From Olivibacter sp036959255 (lineage in GTDB: Bacteria > Bacteroidota > Bacteroidia > Sphingobacteriales > Sphingobacteriaceae): a stretch of DNA of 64,000 bases. This document shows positions 16,920 through 25,996 of the stretch, piece after piece (the stretch's first letter is position 1; each line of letters opens with the position of its first letter). The notes beneath the pieces are model-generated. The model was not told where the DNA came from and did no database searches. It saw only the letters and a program-made list of their open reading frames with translations. Location of the stretch: the NCBI RefSeq assembly GCF_036959255.1, contig NZ_JAWMTI010000003.1, forward strand, positions 310,001 through 374,000, written 5' to 3'. The position numbers were made by a program, and so were the translations under genes.

Positions 16920-17070
16920 TGTTTATAGGCTTTTGTGAGCTTGCTCAAACAAAAGGATCAAAACAACAAAAGTAAGAGCGCAGCGAGTGGTGATTTTGCG
17001 TTGAAGCCCCTCCCCCCGGGGTCACCGAGTACAGCGAGGTAATCCCTTTTGTGAGCTTGCTCAAACAAAA
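16914..17070. repeat. Structured non-coding element with 25-bp direct repeats next to tRNA-Ser
   Basis: The 25-mer beginning CTTTTGTGAGC and ending CAAACAAAA occurs identically at 16930-16954 and 17046-17070. Each copy can fold on itself (TTTTG-TGAGC-tt-GCTCA-aa-CAAAA). The first copy is enclosed by a perfect 11-bp inverted repeat, TTTTGTTGTTT (16914-16924) / AAACAACAAAA (16961-16971). The spacer is unusually GC-rich for the region, with CAGCGAG twice and a CCCCTCCCCCCGGGG block around 17007-17021. No open reading frame of note and no integrase nearby. It may be a dispersed non-coding repeat or remnant; not identified. Confidence 0.75.
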
Positions 17071-17095
17071 AAAGGGAAACCAACATGTTTCCCTT
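17064..17095 (-). terminator. Rho-independent terminator of serA
   Basis: On the minus strand AAGGGAAAC - 6-base loop - GTTTCCCTT (stem arms 17087-17095 and 17072-17080), followed by a run of seven or more T. It lies 30 bases downstream of the serA stop and abuts the second 25-bp repeat. Confidence 0.88.
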
Positions 17096-17125
17096 CTCAT
17101 AATTAAGAATGAATGGTTGTTTAAA

Positions 17126-18073
17126 CTATCCTTTAAAATATTCAATAATAATATTAGCTAGCTCTTCTCCTATCCTTTCTTGCGCTTCATTTGTTGCAGC
17201 ACCAATATGCGGCGTTAACGAAACTTTTGGATGAGTCAATATTTCCTTTCTTGGTGTTGGTTCGCTATCAAATACATCCAGCCCTGCAAAAGAAACCGTT
17301 CCATTATTTAAAGCTTCAATTAAAGCCAATTCATCAATCGTACCACCCCTGGAAGCATTAACAACACCAACGCCCTTTTTCATTAAGCCAAATTCTTCCT
17401 TACCGAGTACGGGTTTATCTAAGAAAGGTACGTGCAAACTGATAAAATCAGCTTGTTTGATCAGTTCATCAGTACTTACCTGCGTTATCGGCACATCAAC
17501 AGAGACACCGCCCGATAAGCTTAACGTTAATGTTTTAGGTATAGACACAAAATCACTGGCAATCACATTCATGCCAACGCCTAAAGCTACTTTTGCAGTT
17601 TCTTGGCCAATACGCCCAAAACCAATCACCCCTAAGGTTTTACCCTTTAATTCAATTCCCTTTGCATAGGCCTTTTTTAAACCGGCAAAGTTAGTATCTC
17701 CTTCTACAGGCATTTTGCGGTTGGCATCATACAGAAATCGAACACCGTTATAAAGATGCGCAAAAACAAGTTCCGCCACCGACTGAGAAGAAGCGGCGGG
17801 TGTATTGACAACAGCAATTCCTTTTGATCGAGCATATTCAACATCAATATTATCCATGCCCACTCCTCCCCGACCAATCAATCTTAAATTAGGGCAAGCA
17901 TCAATCAAATCTTTTCTAACTTTTGTAGCACTTCTAACCGTTATGGCATCATAAGCTTGCAATTTCACAGCCAGCTCATCCTGAGGGATGTGGTTGATAT
18001 CAACGGTAAATCCAGCCTTCTCTAACAATTCTTTTCCCAATGGATCTATACCATCGTTCGCTAATAATTTCAT
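17126..18073 (-). CDS. serA: D-3-phosphoglycerate dehydrogenase
   Basis: Oxidises 3-phosphoglycerate to phosphohydroxypyruvate, first step of serine synthesis. From the ATG at 18073 it has 315 residues; an upstream ATG at 18133 in the same frame would add 20 non-homologous residues. The D-2-hydroxyacid dehydrogenase fold is clear: GRGGVGMDNID (68-77), nucleotide motif GVIGFGRIGQ (148-157), ASRGGTIDE and TPHIGAATNEAQ with the catalytic His near 290. It lacks a C-terminal ACT domain, so it belongs to the short type without the usual serine-binding regulatory domain. Downstream of serC by 113 bases on the same strand. Confidence 0.94.
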   Translation of the reverse strand: MKLLANDGIDPLGKELLEKAGFTVDINHIPQDELAVKLQAYDAITVRSATKVRKDLIDACPNLRLIGRGGVGMDNIDVEYARSKGIAVVNTPAASSQSVAELVFAHLYNGVRFLYDANRKMPVEGDTNFAGLKKAYAKGIELKGKTLGVIGFGRIGQETAKVALGVGMNVIASDFVSIPKTLTLSLSGGVSVDVPITQVSTDELIKQADFISLHVPFLDKPVLGKEEFGLMKKGVGVVNASRGGTIDELALIEALNNGTVSFAGLDVFDSEPTPRKEILTHPKVSLTPHIGAATNEAQERIGEELANIIIEYFKG

Positions 18074-18186
18074 ATTATGTATTCTATCTTTAAAAAATTC
18101 ATACAAATCCCGATTGCCAATATGAATCAACAAAAAGGAAAATCACCTATATATACTATTCATCTTTGCAATAAGGATTTGCTTTG

Positions 18187-19254
18187 CTAGGCATTTTTCT
18201 CAGCAAATTCTTGCATCAGATCAACCAATGTATTAATACTGGTAATGGTCAATGCATTGTAAATCGATGCGCGGAAACCGCCTACACTTCTATGTCCTTT
18301 GAGTCCAACCAGTCCACGTTCTTCAGTTAGCGCCAGGAATGATTTTTCCAAATCTGCGTTTTCCATAACAAAAGTAACATTCATTCTAGAGCGATCTTCC
18401 AATTTCGCCGTTCCTTTAAACAATGGGTTACGATCGATTTCATCATACAATGTACGTGCTTTTATTATATTCTCACGCTCGATTTCCTCTACACCGCCTT
18501 TAGCTTTCAACCATCGCAAATTCAATAGAGAGACATAAACAGCATAAACCGGAGGCGTATTATACATAGAACCGGCCTCTGCATGTTTACGATAATCAAA
18601 TATCGACGGAATATCTTTCCCTGTCTTCCCTAAGATATCATTCTTCACAATAACCAGTGTTAGTCCTGCAGGTCCCATATTTTTCTGTGCTCCTGCATAG
18701 ATTAACCCATAGTCAGCCACATTGATTCTACGGCTTAAAATATCGGAAGACATATCACATACAAGAGGTATAGGTGATTGAGGCGTTTCAAACAACTCCG
18801 TTCCGTAAATTGTGTTGTTGGAAGTATAATGAAAATAAGCCGCGTCAGCTGGCACGGTATACTCTTTCGGAATATAGGTATAATTTGCCTCCTTGGAAGA
18901 TGCTACTACCTGAATTGTTCCGATTTTTTGCGCTTCCTTATAGGCTTTTGATGCCCAGGTCCCAGAGTCCAAATAGGCCGCTTTTCCAGCTTGAGGGAGT
19001 AAATTCATGGGGACCATTGCAAATTGCTGACTAGCCCCGCCCTGCAAAAACAATACAGAATATCCATCAGGAACAGCTAATAAATCCCTGACCAATGCTT
19101 CAGTTTCTTCTATAACAGCTTCGAAGGCTTTAGAACGATGGGAAATTTCTAAAATGGATAAACCGGAATTATTAAAATCAATTACAGCTTGAGAAGCTTC
19201 TCTAAAAACCTCTGGAGGAAGTATGCACGGCCCCGCACCAAAATTGTGTTTCAT
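18187..19254 (-). CDS. serC: Phosphoserine aminotransferase
   Basis: PLP enzyme converting phosphohydroxypyruvate plus glutamate to O-phosphoserine; in many bacteria it also acts in vitamin B6 synthesis. The 355-residue class V aminotransferase has the PLP lysine K191 in YAGAQKNMGPAG, FLQGGASQQFAM (69-80) for the cofactor phosphate and a C-terminal VGGFRASIYNAL segment typical of SerC. Its own promoter has both elements and gives a leader of about 90 bases. Likely co-transcribed with serA; serB is not in the window. Confidence 0.97.
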   Translation of the reverse strand: MKHNFGAGPCILPPEVFREASQAVIDFNNSGLSILEISHRSKAFEAVIEETEALVRDLLAVPDGYSVLFLQGGASQQFAMVPMNLLPQAGKAAYLDSGTWASKAYKEAQKIGTIQVVASSKEANYTYIPKEYTVPADAAYFHYTSNNTIYGTELFETPQSPIPLVCDMSSDILSRRINVADYGLIYAGAQKNMGPAGLTLVIVKNDILGKTGKDIPSIFDYRKHAEAGSMYNTPPVYAVYVSLLNLRWLKAKGGVEEIERENIIKARTLYDEIDRNPLFKGTAKLEDRSRMNVTFVMENADLEKSFLALTEERGLVGLKGHRSVGGFRASIYNALTITSINTLVDLMQEFAEKNA

Positions 19255-19351
19255 TATTCTTTCTATAGATTTAAAAAATGAGCATTAAATTAACAATTTC
19301 ACTTTAAATAGCTTTTATACTTGGTATAGCGATAAAATTATTTTTATTTGA

Positions 19352-19383
19352 CAAATGTAAACTTTTTATAAAAAAAACTCAAA
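19352..19383 (-). promoter_or_regulatory. Putative promoter of serC-serA
   Basis: Minus strand TTTG (19383-19380), 20-base spacer, TACATTTG (19359-19352): both elements match the Bacteroidota consensus. Predicted start near 19346. A 7-bp inverted repeat ATTGTCA-aaataa-TGACAAT at 19398-19417 lies just upstream and could be an operator. Confidence 0.65.
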
Positions 19384-19462
19384 GTTTTTAAGGTTTTATT
19401 GTCAAAATAATGACAATCTTTTCATTGACTTGAATAGATAACAAAATTAAATTTTGTAAAAA

Positions 19463-19514
19463 GTTCAAAAAAAAGAAAAAGGGAGCAAAAGCTCCCTTTT
19501 TCTTTTTTTTGAAC
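19463..19514. terminator. Bidirectional terminator, perfect 24-bp inverted repeat
   Basis: Left arm 19463-19486 (GTTC, eight A, G, five A, GGGAGC) is exactly complementary to 19491-19514 with a 4-base loop. Six bases after the rpe stop; T-runs on both strands. One of the longest perfect stems in the window. Confidence 0.92.
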
Positions 19515-19520
19515 CTGCTC

Positions 19521-20192
19521 TTACACCATTTTGGTTGTTGGAGAGACGTCCTTCAATTCTTTAATAGCGGCTGTTTGATCAGCAGCTGCAAAAACAGCGT
19601 TTCCTGCTACCAACACATCAGCCCCAGCTTGCAATAAAGGAAGTGAGTTTTCGTGGTTTACACCCCCATCAATTTCTATTAACAGATTCGGATTTCTAGT
19701 CTGCGCAAGTAAACGAAGCTCGTGAATGCGACGGTAAGTACTTTCAATAAATTTCTGACCACCGAACCCTGGATTTACCGACATCATACATACCAAATCA
19801 ATGTCTTCGACAATATCATTTAAATGAGCAATAGGTGTATGTGGATTAATAGCTATACCTGCCTTACAACCCAGTTCCTTAATTTTCTGTATCGTACGAT
19901 GCAAATGGATACAGGCTTCAAAATGGACCGATATATTGTTTGCTCCTACTTCCTTAAATTCATTTAAGTATCGATCTGGGTCAACAATCATTAAATGTAC
20001 ATCCAACGGTTTAGTTGCATGCTGTTTCACAGCTTTCACAACCGGAAAACCAAAAGAAATATTCGGGACAAATAAACCATCCATAATATCAACATGGATC
20101 CAGTCGGCCTCGCTTTTATTAAGCATTTCAATATCACGTTGAAGATTTGCGAAATCAGCAGATAAAATCGAGGGGGCTACTAAATGACTCAT
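19521..20192 (-). CDS. rpe: Ribulose-phosphate 3-epimerase
   Basis: Interconverts ribulose-5-phosphate and xylulose-5-phosphate in the pentose phosphate pathway. The 223-residue TIM barrel has the expected metal and catalytic segments: HVDIMDGLFVPN (33-44), HLMI (66-69), CMMSVNPGFGGQKFI (about 137-151) and LIEIDGGVNHEN (about 171-182). Single gene with a strong terminator right behind it. Confidence 0.97.
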   Translation of the reverse strand: MSHLVAPSILSADFANLQRDIEMLNKSEADWIHVDIMDGLFVPNISFGFPVVKAVKQHATKPLDVHLMIVDPDRYLNEFKEVGANNISVHFEACIHLHRTIQKIKELGCKAGIAINPHTPIAHLNDIVEDIDLVCMMSVNPGFGGQKFIESTYRRIHELRLLAQTRNPNLLIEIDGGVNHENSLPLLQAGADVLVAGNAVFAAADQTAAIKELKDVSPTTKMV

Positions 20193-20235
20193 TGGTAAAA
20201 TCTTTTTTGTAAGAATGAAAATGACCGAAAAGCAA

Positions 20236-20274
20236 AAGCCATCGCTAATTGCGGAAATGCAAAAGCAATGGCTT
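20236..20274 (-). terminator. Putative terminator of pnp
   Basis: AAGCCAT (20236-20242) / ATGGCTT (20268-20274) with an inner TTGC/GCAA stem. Minus-strand tail CTTTTGCTTTTC. Lies between the pnp stop and rpe. Confidence 0.65.
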
Positions 20275-20285
20275 CCGATATTTAA

Positions 20286-22439
20286 CTATTGTTCTTGTTT
20301 ATTTTCAGGTTCCTGTTTTTTCTCTGGACGAGGTAAAAGTGCTTTCCTGGAAAGCTTTAATTTACCTTGTTTGTCAATATCCAACAGTTTAACCTTAACA
20401 ATTTCGCCTACCTGGAAAATTCCGTCCATCGTTTCGTAGCGTTTCCAATCAATCTCGGAAATATGAAGCAAACCATCCTTACCCGGCAAGATCTCAACAA
20501 AAGCACCGAAAGGCATAATCGATTTCACTTTTCCCTCGTAGATTTCTCCAACTTCAGGTTTTGCTGCAATAGCTTTAATACGTCTTACCGCATCATCGAT
20601 AGACGTTTTATTATCAGCAAACACTTGCACGATACCTTTACCTTCAATCTCCTCGATTGAGATGGTTGTTCCGGTTTCCCGTTGCATTTCTTGGATAATT
20701 TTACCTCCAGGGCCAATAATAGCACCAATAAATTCTTTATCGATGGTTAAGCTTACAATACGTGGTGCATGTGATTTAAAATCTTCGCGAGGCGCCTGAA
20801 TCGTTTTAAGCATTTCATCTAAAATATGTAAACGCGACTCCTTAGCCTGATACAACGCTTCTTTTAAAACTTCCCATCTCAATCCATTGATTTTCAAGTC
20901 CATTTGACAAGCCACGATTCCTTTACTTGTACCGGTAACCTTAAAATCCATATCACCCAAGTGATCCTCATCACCTAGAATATCGCTTAATACAGCATAT
21001 TTACCTGTTTTTTCGTCTGTGATAAGTCCCATTGCAATTCCCGATACCGGTGCTGTAATTTTCACACCCGCATCCATTAATGCCAATGTTCCCGCACAAA
21101 CGGTAGCCATCGAGGAAGAACCATTTGATTCTAAAATATCAGATACAACACGTATCGTATAAGGGTTTTCTTCTTGCCCAGGTAATACTTGTTTCAAGGA
21201 ACGCATTGCTAGGTTACCATGTCCCACCTCGCGGCGGCCAGGACCACGATTTGGTCTTACCTCACCTGTGGAGAATCCAGGAAAATTATAATGCAAGATA
21301 AATCGGCTATAACCATTAATAAAGGCACCATCGATCATTTGTTCATCCTCCTTTGCTCCCAAAGTAACCGATGTAAGCGATTGCGTTTCTCCTCTGGTGA
21401 AGATTGCTGATCCATGTGCAGCAGGTAAATAGTCAACCTCGCTCCATATAGGTCTTACCGTACGCACATCACGCCCATCAAGACGTATCCCTTCATTCAG
21501 AATAAGGTTCCGCACTGCATCGTACTGTACGTCATGAAAATATTTCTTCGCTAAGAATACCGTTTCTTCATCTACGTCTTCCCCTAAAGTAAGGGCAAAT
21601 GCCTCGGCAATATCGGCAAATTTAGCTGACCGTTCCTTTTTTGATAAACCGGACTTTGCAACAGCATAAACGCTGTCATAGGTGGCTGTATAAACACGTT
21701 CTTTTAATTCAGGATTACTAGGTTCATGATTATAAACCCGCTTCTCCTGACTGCCTACCATCTCCGCCAATTCAATTTGTGCCTGCACCTGCACTTTGAT
21801 CGCCTCATGTGCAAAAGCAATAGCTTCCACCATTTCTTCCTCAGAGATTTCTTTAGACTCTCCTTCTACCATCACAATATCATTAGCCGAACCGGCAACA
21901 ATAAATTCAAGGGAAGCTTTCCCCAATTCACTTAGCAAAGGATTAATTACTAGCTTACCATCAATTTTCGCTACACGAACTTCCGAAATCGGTCCATTAA
22001 AAGGGATGTCCGAAACCGCTAACGCTGCTGATGCTGCTAATCCGGCCAATGCATCCGGCATAATATCTTTATCAGCAGATATAAGCGTTATCATCACTTG
22101 TGTATCTGCATGATAGTCATCTGGAAATAAAGGACGGAGGGCTCGGTCAACCAAACGTGAAATTAGAATTTCATAGTCAGACAAACGGGCCTCTCTTCGC
22201 AAAAATCCACCCGGAATACGACCAGTTGACGCATATTTTTCTTGATAATCAACGGAAAGTGGTAAAAAATCAGTCCCAGGCTTTGCCTCTTGGGCGGATA
22301 CTACAGTTGCTAAAAGCATTGTATTGCCCATTTTAACCACGACAGAACCGTCAGCCTGTTTCGCCAGCTTACCGGTCTCAATTTCGATCTGGCGGCCGTC
22401 GCCGATATCGAATACTTTTTTAATTGCGTTATAACTCAT
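20286..22439 (-). CDS. pnp: Polyribonucleotide nucleotidyltransferase
   Basis: Phosphorolytic 3'-5' exoribonuclease, trimeric, part of RNA decay. Two RNase PH-like domains (about 10-230 and 300-540) flank a helical linker. A KH domain (SLTIDKEFIGAIIGPGGKIIQEM, GxxGxxG loop) and a C-terminal S1 domain (GEIYEGKVKSIMPFGAFVEI) follow. I start at the ATG at 22439 (MSYNAIKKVFDIGDGR), which matches where family members begin and has an A-rich upstream stretch. The frame is also open to an ATG at 22484, adding 15 residues. The product is about 717 residues from 22439. Confidence 0.95.
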   Translation of the reverse strand: MSYNAIKKVFDIGDGRQIEIETGKLAKQADGSVVVKMGNTMLLATVVSAQEAKPGTDFLPLSVDYQEKYASTGRIPGGFLRREARLSDYEILISRLVDRALRPLFPDDYHADTQVMITLISADKDIMPDALAGLAASAALAVSDIPFNGPISEVRVAKIDGKLVINPLLSELGKASLEFIVAGSANDIVMVEGESKEISEEEMVEAIAFAHEAIKVQVQAQIELAEMVGSQEKRVYNHEPSNPELKERVYTATYDSVYAVAKSGLSKKERSAKFADIAEAFALTLGEDVDEETVFLAKKYFHDVQYDAVRNLILNEGIRLDGRDVRTVRPIWSEVDYLPAAHGSAIFTRGETQSLTSVTLGAKEDEQMIDGAFINGYSRFILHYNFPGFSTGEVRPNRGPGRREVGHGNLAMRSLKQVLPGQEENPYTIRVVSDILESNGSSSMATVCAGTLALMDAGVKITAPVSGIAMGLITDEKTGKYAVLSDILGDEDHLGDMDFKVTGTSKGIVACQMDLKINGLRWEVLKEALYQAKESRLHILDEMLKTIQAPREDFKSHAPRIVSLTIDKEFIGAIIGPGGKIIQEMQRETGTTISIEEIEGKGIVQVFADNKTSIDDAVRRIKAIAAKPEVGEIYEGKVKSIMPFGAFVEILPGKDGLLHISEIDWKRYETMDGIFQVGEIVKVKLLDIDKQGKLKLSRKALLPRPEKKQEPENKQEQ

Positions 22440-22513
22440 GTTTTCGTTCAATGATGCGTTGGTCATCTTAAAAAACGCATCCATTTTTAATTATTTAGAC
22501 TCTTATTTTGCCA

Positions 22514-22521
22514 CAAAGGTA
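22514..22521 (-). promoter_or_regulatory. Putative -7 promoter element of pnp
   Basis: Minus-strand TACCTTTG, exact consensus. It lies just downstream of the terminator of the TonB receptor gene, so the two signals are packed within 40 bases. Confidence 0.5.
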
Positions 22522-22524
22522 AAT

Positions 22525-22552
22525 AAAAAAAGCCATCACTTTATAGTGTGGC
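22525..22552 (-). terminator. Terminator of the TonB-dependent receptor gene
   Basis: GCCA-t-CAC (22532-22539) pairs with GTG-TGGC (22546-22552) around TTTATA. Minus-strand tail is seven T. Confidence 0.75.
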
Positions 22553-22633
22553 CTTTGTAAAATGTATCGAAACGTTCTGTCATTCGAGCCTCAGCAGGAA
22601 GTTGCTGTTTGAATGCATAAGATGCATCAAAAA

Positions 22634-25600
22634 TCAAAATCCATAGCGTAACCCTAATTGAAATTGATAGGGGTTGCCGGATGGATTCACAATACCGGAA
22701 TTATTCACTCGGTAGTTGAACTGCTGTCTATTTGTATCGAATTGCGGCAGAGCAGCTGAAGTTTCGGTTTCAGGAACACCGAGTGCGTATAATGCTTGAT
22801 TACCTAATGATTCATTAACTCCCCAAGTTTTCTTAAATAAATTGGCAACATTGAAAATATCACAAGACAACTCTAGTGCATGCGTTTTATACAAGAAAAA
22901 CTTCTTTGTAACCCGTAAATCAATCACCCCATAAAATCCATTCACACCGCCATTCCTTTCGGCTATTCGTCCCGCATATTTAGTAATATAATCTTTCAAG
23001 CTTTGACTAGCATCCGGGTTATCGAGCAATGCTTGTAAACCTGTCTGAAGATTCGACGGTGTACTCGCATTATTAGGGTCAAAGATAAATGCCAGGTCAT
23101 TGTTTCCGGACACAAAATCACCATTCGTATTTCCTCCGGAAAGCAGGCTATACCTAGTACCACCAATACCTGAGTAGCGTACGCCAACACTAATGCCGTA
23201 AAAGGTCGGCAAAGTCCCATAAATAACTAGTTTATGCCTAAATTGGTTATCGGAATAACTCATTTTACTCAAATCACGTGGATCATCTTTAACAGGTAAT
23301 GACAAGGTTGCGGTATTAGCTACGTTACCATTAAAGGAAGTGTTGTCTTTCGTATCGTTCCAAGTATAACTAACCGATATTTCACCGTCTTTGAAATACC
23401 GATATGTTCCATCAACAACCACCGCAAATTGATTGATTTTTCCTTCACTATTAAGCTCCAATACACGACCGAAACGCCTGCTGATACGTCCCTCTTTCCA
23501 GTCGGCCGCACCATTTTGAATCGCTTCTACCGGTACATATACGCCTCTATTGTCTTCATTACTGAGCCTAAAGAACGGTTCTTCACTCATATTACGGTCG
23601 ACATACATGTAATTATTTCTTCCCAAGGTAGCGAAACCGGTAACTCCTATTTTAATTTTATCATTTATAAATCGGGTATATGATATATTTCCTTTGTATA
23701 CGATCGGGATCTTTGCGTCCGGACCATACGTATTAATGGTTGGTACTTGAAATTCGGGCAAGGTAGGTATCGCTGAAGGATTATTCCGATAAGATATAAA
23801 ATCGACGGGCGGCACATCTGCACCGCGAACATCCACCGTAGCAAAGTGTCGTCCATCGAAGGTTAGGTTATTGATGGTCATGTAATTATTAATGTCAGAA
23901 GCAAAGACACCTGCACCTAAACGAAGATAATCGGTATGTCGCTCATTTACATCCCAGGTAAATTGAAAGCGCGGTTGTACTACAAAGGATTGAAGGGAGT
24001 TATCGGTACGAACCCCCAACTCATCATACAAAAGTTCATTAAGTGGTGATTTAGGATAATGCCCATAATCTAAACGCAAACCAGCCGTCATATCTAGACC
24101 TTTAGCCAGTTTGGTTTGCATTTGTCCATAAATACCGGCATTTAAGATATTCGCTTTGACAGTTGGATCAGCAACCAAAGGTACTTCTCGATAAAATGCG
24201 TAGGGACTTAAATTATCGAAATTTTGTAAAGCAGTGATTGTTTGACTATTTACCTCGCTGGGTCTAAATTGAAAACGGCCATTTACCTCACTACCATATA
24301 AAGAATTGGCATGCGTATACATGACATCGACCCCAAAAGTGTAGTTGATTTTATCTGTGTTATAGTATAGGTTGTTCACTAATTGAAGCACATTATTTTT
24401 AAAACTTTCTTGGGCAAACCGGTGACCACCTAACTGAATATTTGTTGCTCTATTTGCGCCGTCAATTGTTGAAGCAACATTTTCAACAATCGCTCTCGGG
24501 ATATTCTGCTCGGGTAATTGATCACCGGGACTACTTTTTTGATAAGTGTAGAGGTGTTGTACCTTTAACTCATTTGTTAACCGAGGACTGATCGATGTCC
24601 GCAAGGTAGCTAAGAAGCTGTTGTCTATATTTTTGTCGTTTCCGTAGGATTCATACAAATTAATGGTTGTATTATCTGCCAAACCTAATTTGTTTCTATC
24701 ATTTGTATAGTTATCCCGAATAGTCAATAAATTTTTCTCGTTAATTTGCCAGTCTATACGAGCGAAAGCCGCATCAGACCCTCTTTTTTTATCAAAAGAC
24801 CCATACTGGGGACCACTACCTAGACCGTATTTTGCACGTCCAATATCAACAAAATCATCCAGAGTTTCTCTAGTGATGTTAAAACGACTTTCATCGGTAG
24901 GTGATTGAATATCCGCAATAATTAGTGGGCGGGCATCGCGTTGGTGATCCCATGCTACAAAAAAATGCAATTTATCCTTTATAATGGGGCCGCCCAAAGT
25001 AAACCCATATTGGTAGGTCGAAAAATCATTATTGCGTTTATTACCACGAATATCATACGGACTGGACAACCAATCTGCCCGGGCATAGGTCCATGCACTT
25101 CCACTCACCGTGTTTGTACCTGATTTCGTTACAGCGCTTACAGTTCCACCGCCACTTCTTCCATAGGTAACGTCATATTGGTTGGTAACGACTTTAAATT
25201 CACGTACAGCTTCAATAGAAATAGAATAGGGAGCTCCGCTGCGGCTCGTCGTTGACCCAGCCGAAGTAGGGTTCTTTGCTGTCATTCCATCAATTGTAAA
25301 ATTAGTCGATGAGCCCAATTGACCAGAGATCTTATCCCCATTACTTAAAGGCGACAAATCCATTAGGGATGTAAAATTGCGCCCATTTACCGGAAGTCTA
25401 GTAACGTCCTTTGCAGATACGGCGGTTGCGGCACCAAGGTTTTCGACTTTATTGATGAGGCTATTGGCGGTAACTTCCACCGCATCGAGATCTTGGGAAG
25501 ATTCACGCATACTTACATCCACCCTTACTACATCTCCTTGATTCAGCATATAACCTGTTCTTACCTGTTCACCATAACCTATAAATAAAACCTTAACCGT

Positions 25601-25828
25601 ATACGGTCCACCCAAAGGCAATTCTTTAAAAGTAAATTCTCCATTTGAATTGGTAGAACTCTTCGTGTTAAAACCGGTGGATCCGTTTCGTATCTGAACC
25701 GAGGCACCAGGTATAGGCTTATTTTCAGCATCGGTTATTTTACCTGAAATCGAGGCTTGGGTTGTTTGTGAAAAAAGCGGCAGTTTAGCCATTAAAAGAA
25801 TAAATAATACAAGGAAGAGCTGTTTCAT
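22634..25828 (-). CDS. TonB-dependent receptor, Oar-like (carboxypeptidase-regulatory domain)
   Basis: Outer-membrane TonB-energised receptor of 1064 residues. A Sec signal peptide (MKQLFLVLFILLMAKLPLFSQ, cleavage after about residue 20) precedes a carboxypeptidase-regulatory-like beta domain (SISGKITDAENKPIPGASVQI, about 27-110). A plug domain (about 115-240, VKNPTSAG...EAVREFKVVTNQYDVTYGRSGGG region) and a long beta barrel ending in aromatic F follow. The plug repeats of GGTVSAVTKSGTN type and the absence of a SusD partner point to the Oar subgroup rather than a SusC glycan importer. Ligand unknown. Single gene. Confidence 0.92.
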   Translation of the reverse strand: MKQLFLVLFILLMAKLPLFSQTTQASISGKITDAENKPIPGASVQIRNGSTGFNTKSSTNSNGEFTFKELPLGGPYTVKVLFIGYGEQVRTGYMLNQGDVVRVDVSMRESSQDLDAVEVTANSLINKVENLGAATAVSAKDVTRLPVNGRNFTSLMDLSPLSNGDKISGQLGSSTNFTIDGMTAKNPTSAGSTTSRSGAPYSISIEAVREFKVVTNQYDVTYGRSGGGTVSAVTKSGTNTVSGSAWTYARADWLSSPYDIRGNKRNNDFSTYQYGFTLGGPIIKDKLHFFVAWDHQRDARPLIIADIQSPTDESRFNITRETLDDFVDIGRAKYGLGSGPQYGSFDKKRGSDAAFARIDWQINEKNLLTIRDNYTNDRNKLGLADNTTINLYESYGNDKNIDNSFLATLRTSISPRLTNELKVQHLYTYQKSSPGDQLPEQNIPRAIVENVASTIDGANRATNIQLGGHRFAQESFKNNVLQLVNNLYYNTDKINYTFGVDVMYTHANSLYGSEVNGRFQFRPSEVNSQTITALQNFDNLSPYAFYREVPLVADPTVKANILNAGIYGQMQTKLAKGLDMTAGLRLDYGHYPKSPLNELLYDELGVRTDNSLQSFVVQPRFQFTWDVNERHTDYLRLGAGVFASDINNYMTINNLTFDGRHFATVDVRGADVPPVDFISYRNNPSAIPTLPEFQVPTINTYGPDAKIPIVYKGNISYTRFINDKIKIGVTGFATLGRNNYMYVDRNMSEEPFFRLSNEDNRGVYVPVEAIQNGAADWKEGRISRRFGRVLELNSEGKINQFAVVVDGTYRYFKDGEISVSYTWNDTKDNTSFNGNVANTATLSLPVKDDPRDLSKMSYSDNQFRHKLVIYGTLPTFYGISVGVRYSGIGGTRYSLLSGGNTNGDFVSGNNDLAFIFDPNNASTPSNLQTGLQALLDNPDASQSLKDYITKYAGRIAERNGGVNGFYGVIDLRVTKKFFLYKTHALELSCDIFNVANLFKKTWGVNESLGNQALYALGVPETETSAALPQFDTNRQQFNYRVNNSGIVNPSGNPYQFQLGLRYGF

Positions 25829-25857
25829 CTCAAATAGTTTTACGGTACAGTATCCGA

Positions 25858-25865
25858 CAAAACTA
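25858..25865 (-). promoter_or_regulatory. Putative -7 element of the TonB receptor gene
   Basis: Minus-strand TAGTTTTG, exact TAnnTTTG, giving a leader of about 23 bases before the ATG at 25828. No -33 TTG at the usual distance. Confidence 0.45.
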
Positions 25866-25996
25866 TTCTCCTATTGTGAATTCTTTGATGTTTTTATGTT
25901 AACAAATCATTGTTATAATTGATTGCGAAAGCGTCCATGCAACCTTTTAATAAGTTTTCACGTCTTCAAACAACAAAGTTTAATAGGTTCCGGATA

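Noticed and set aside
16784..16975. Open frame of 63 codons covering the tRNA-Ser gene
   Set aside because: The same bases fold as a complete tRNA with anticodon and CCA; coding is not credible.
16799..17095. Possible integrative element attached to tRNA-Ser
   Set aside because: No integrase, no duplicated tRNA 3' end and no mobile genes within reach; only a short structured repeat is present.
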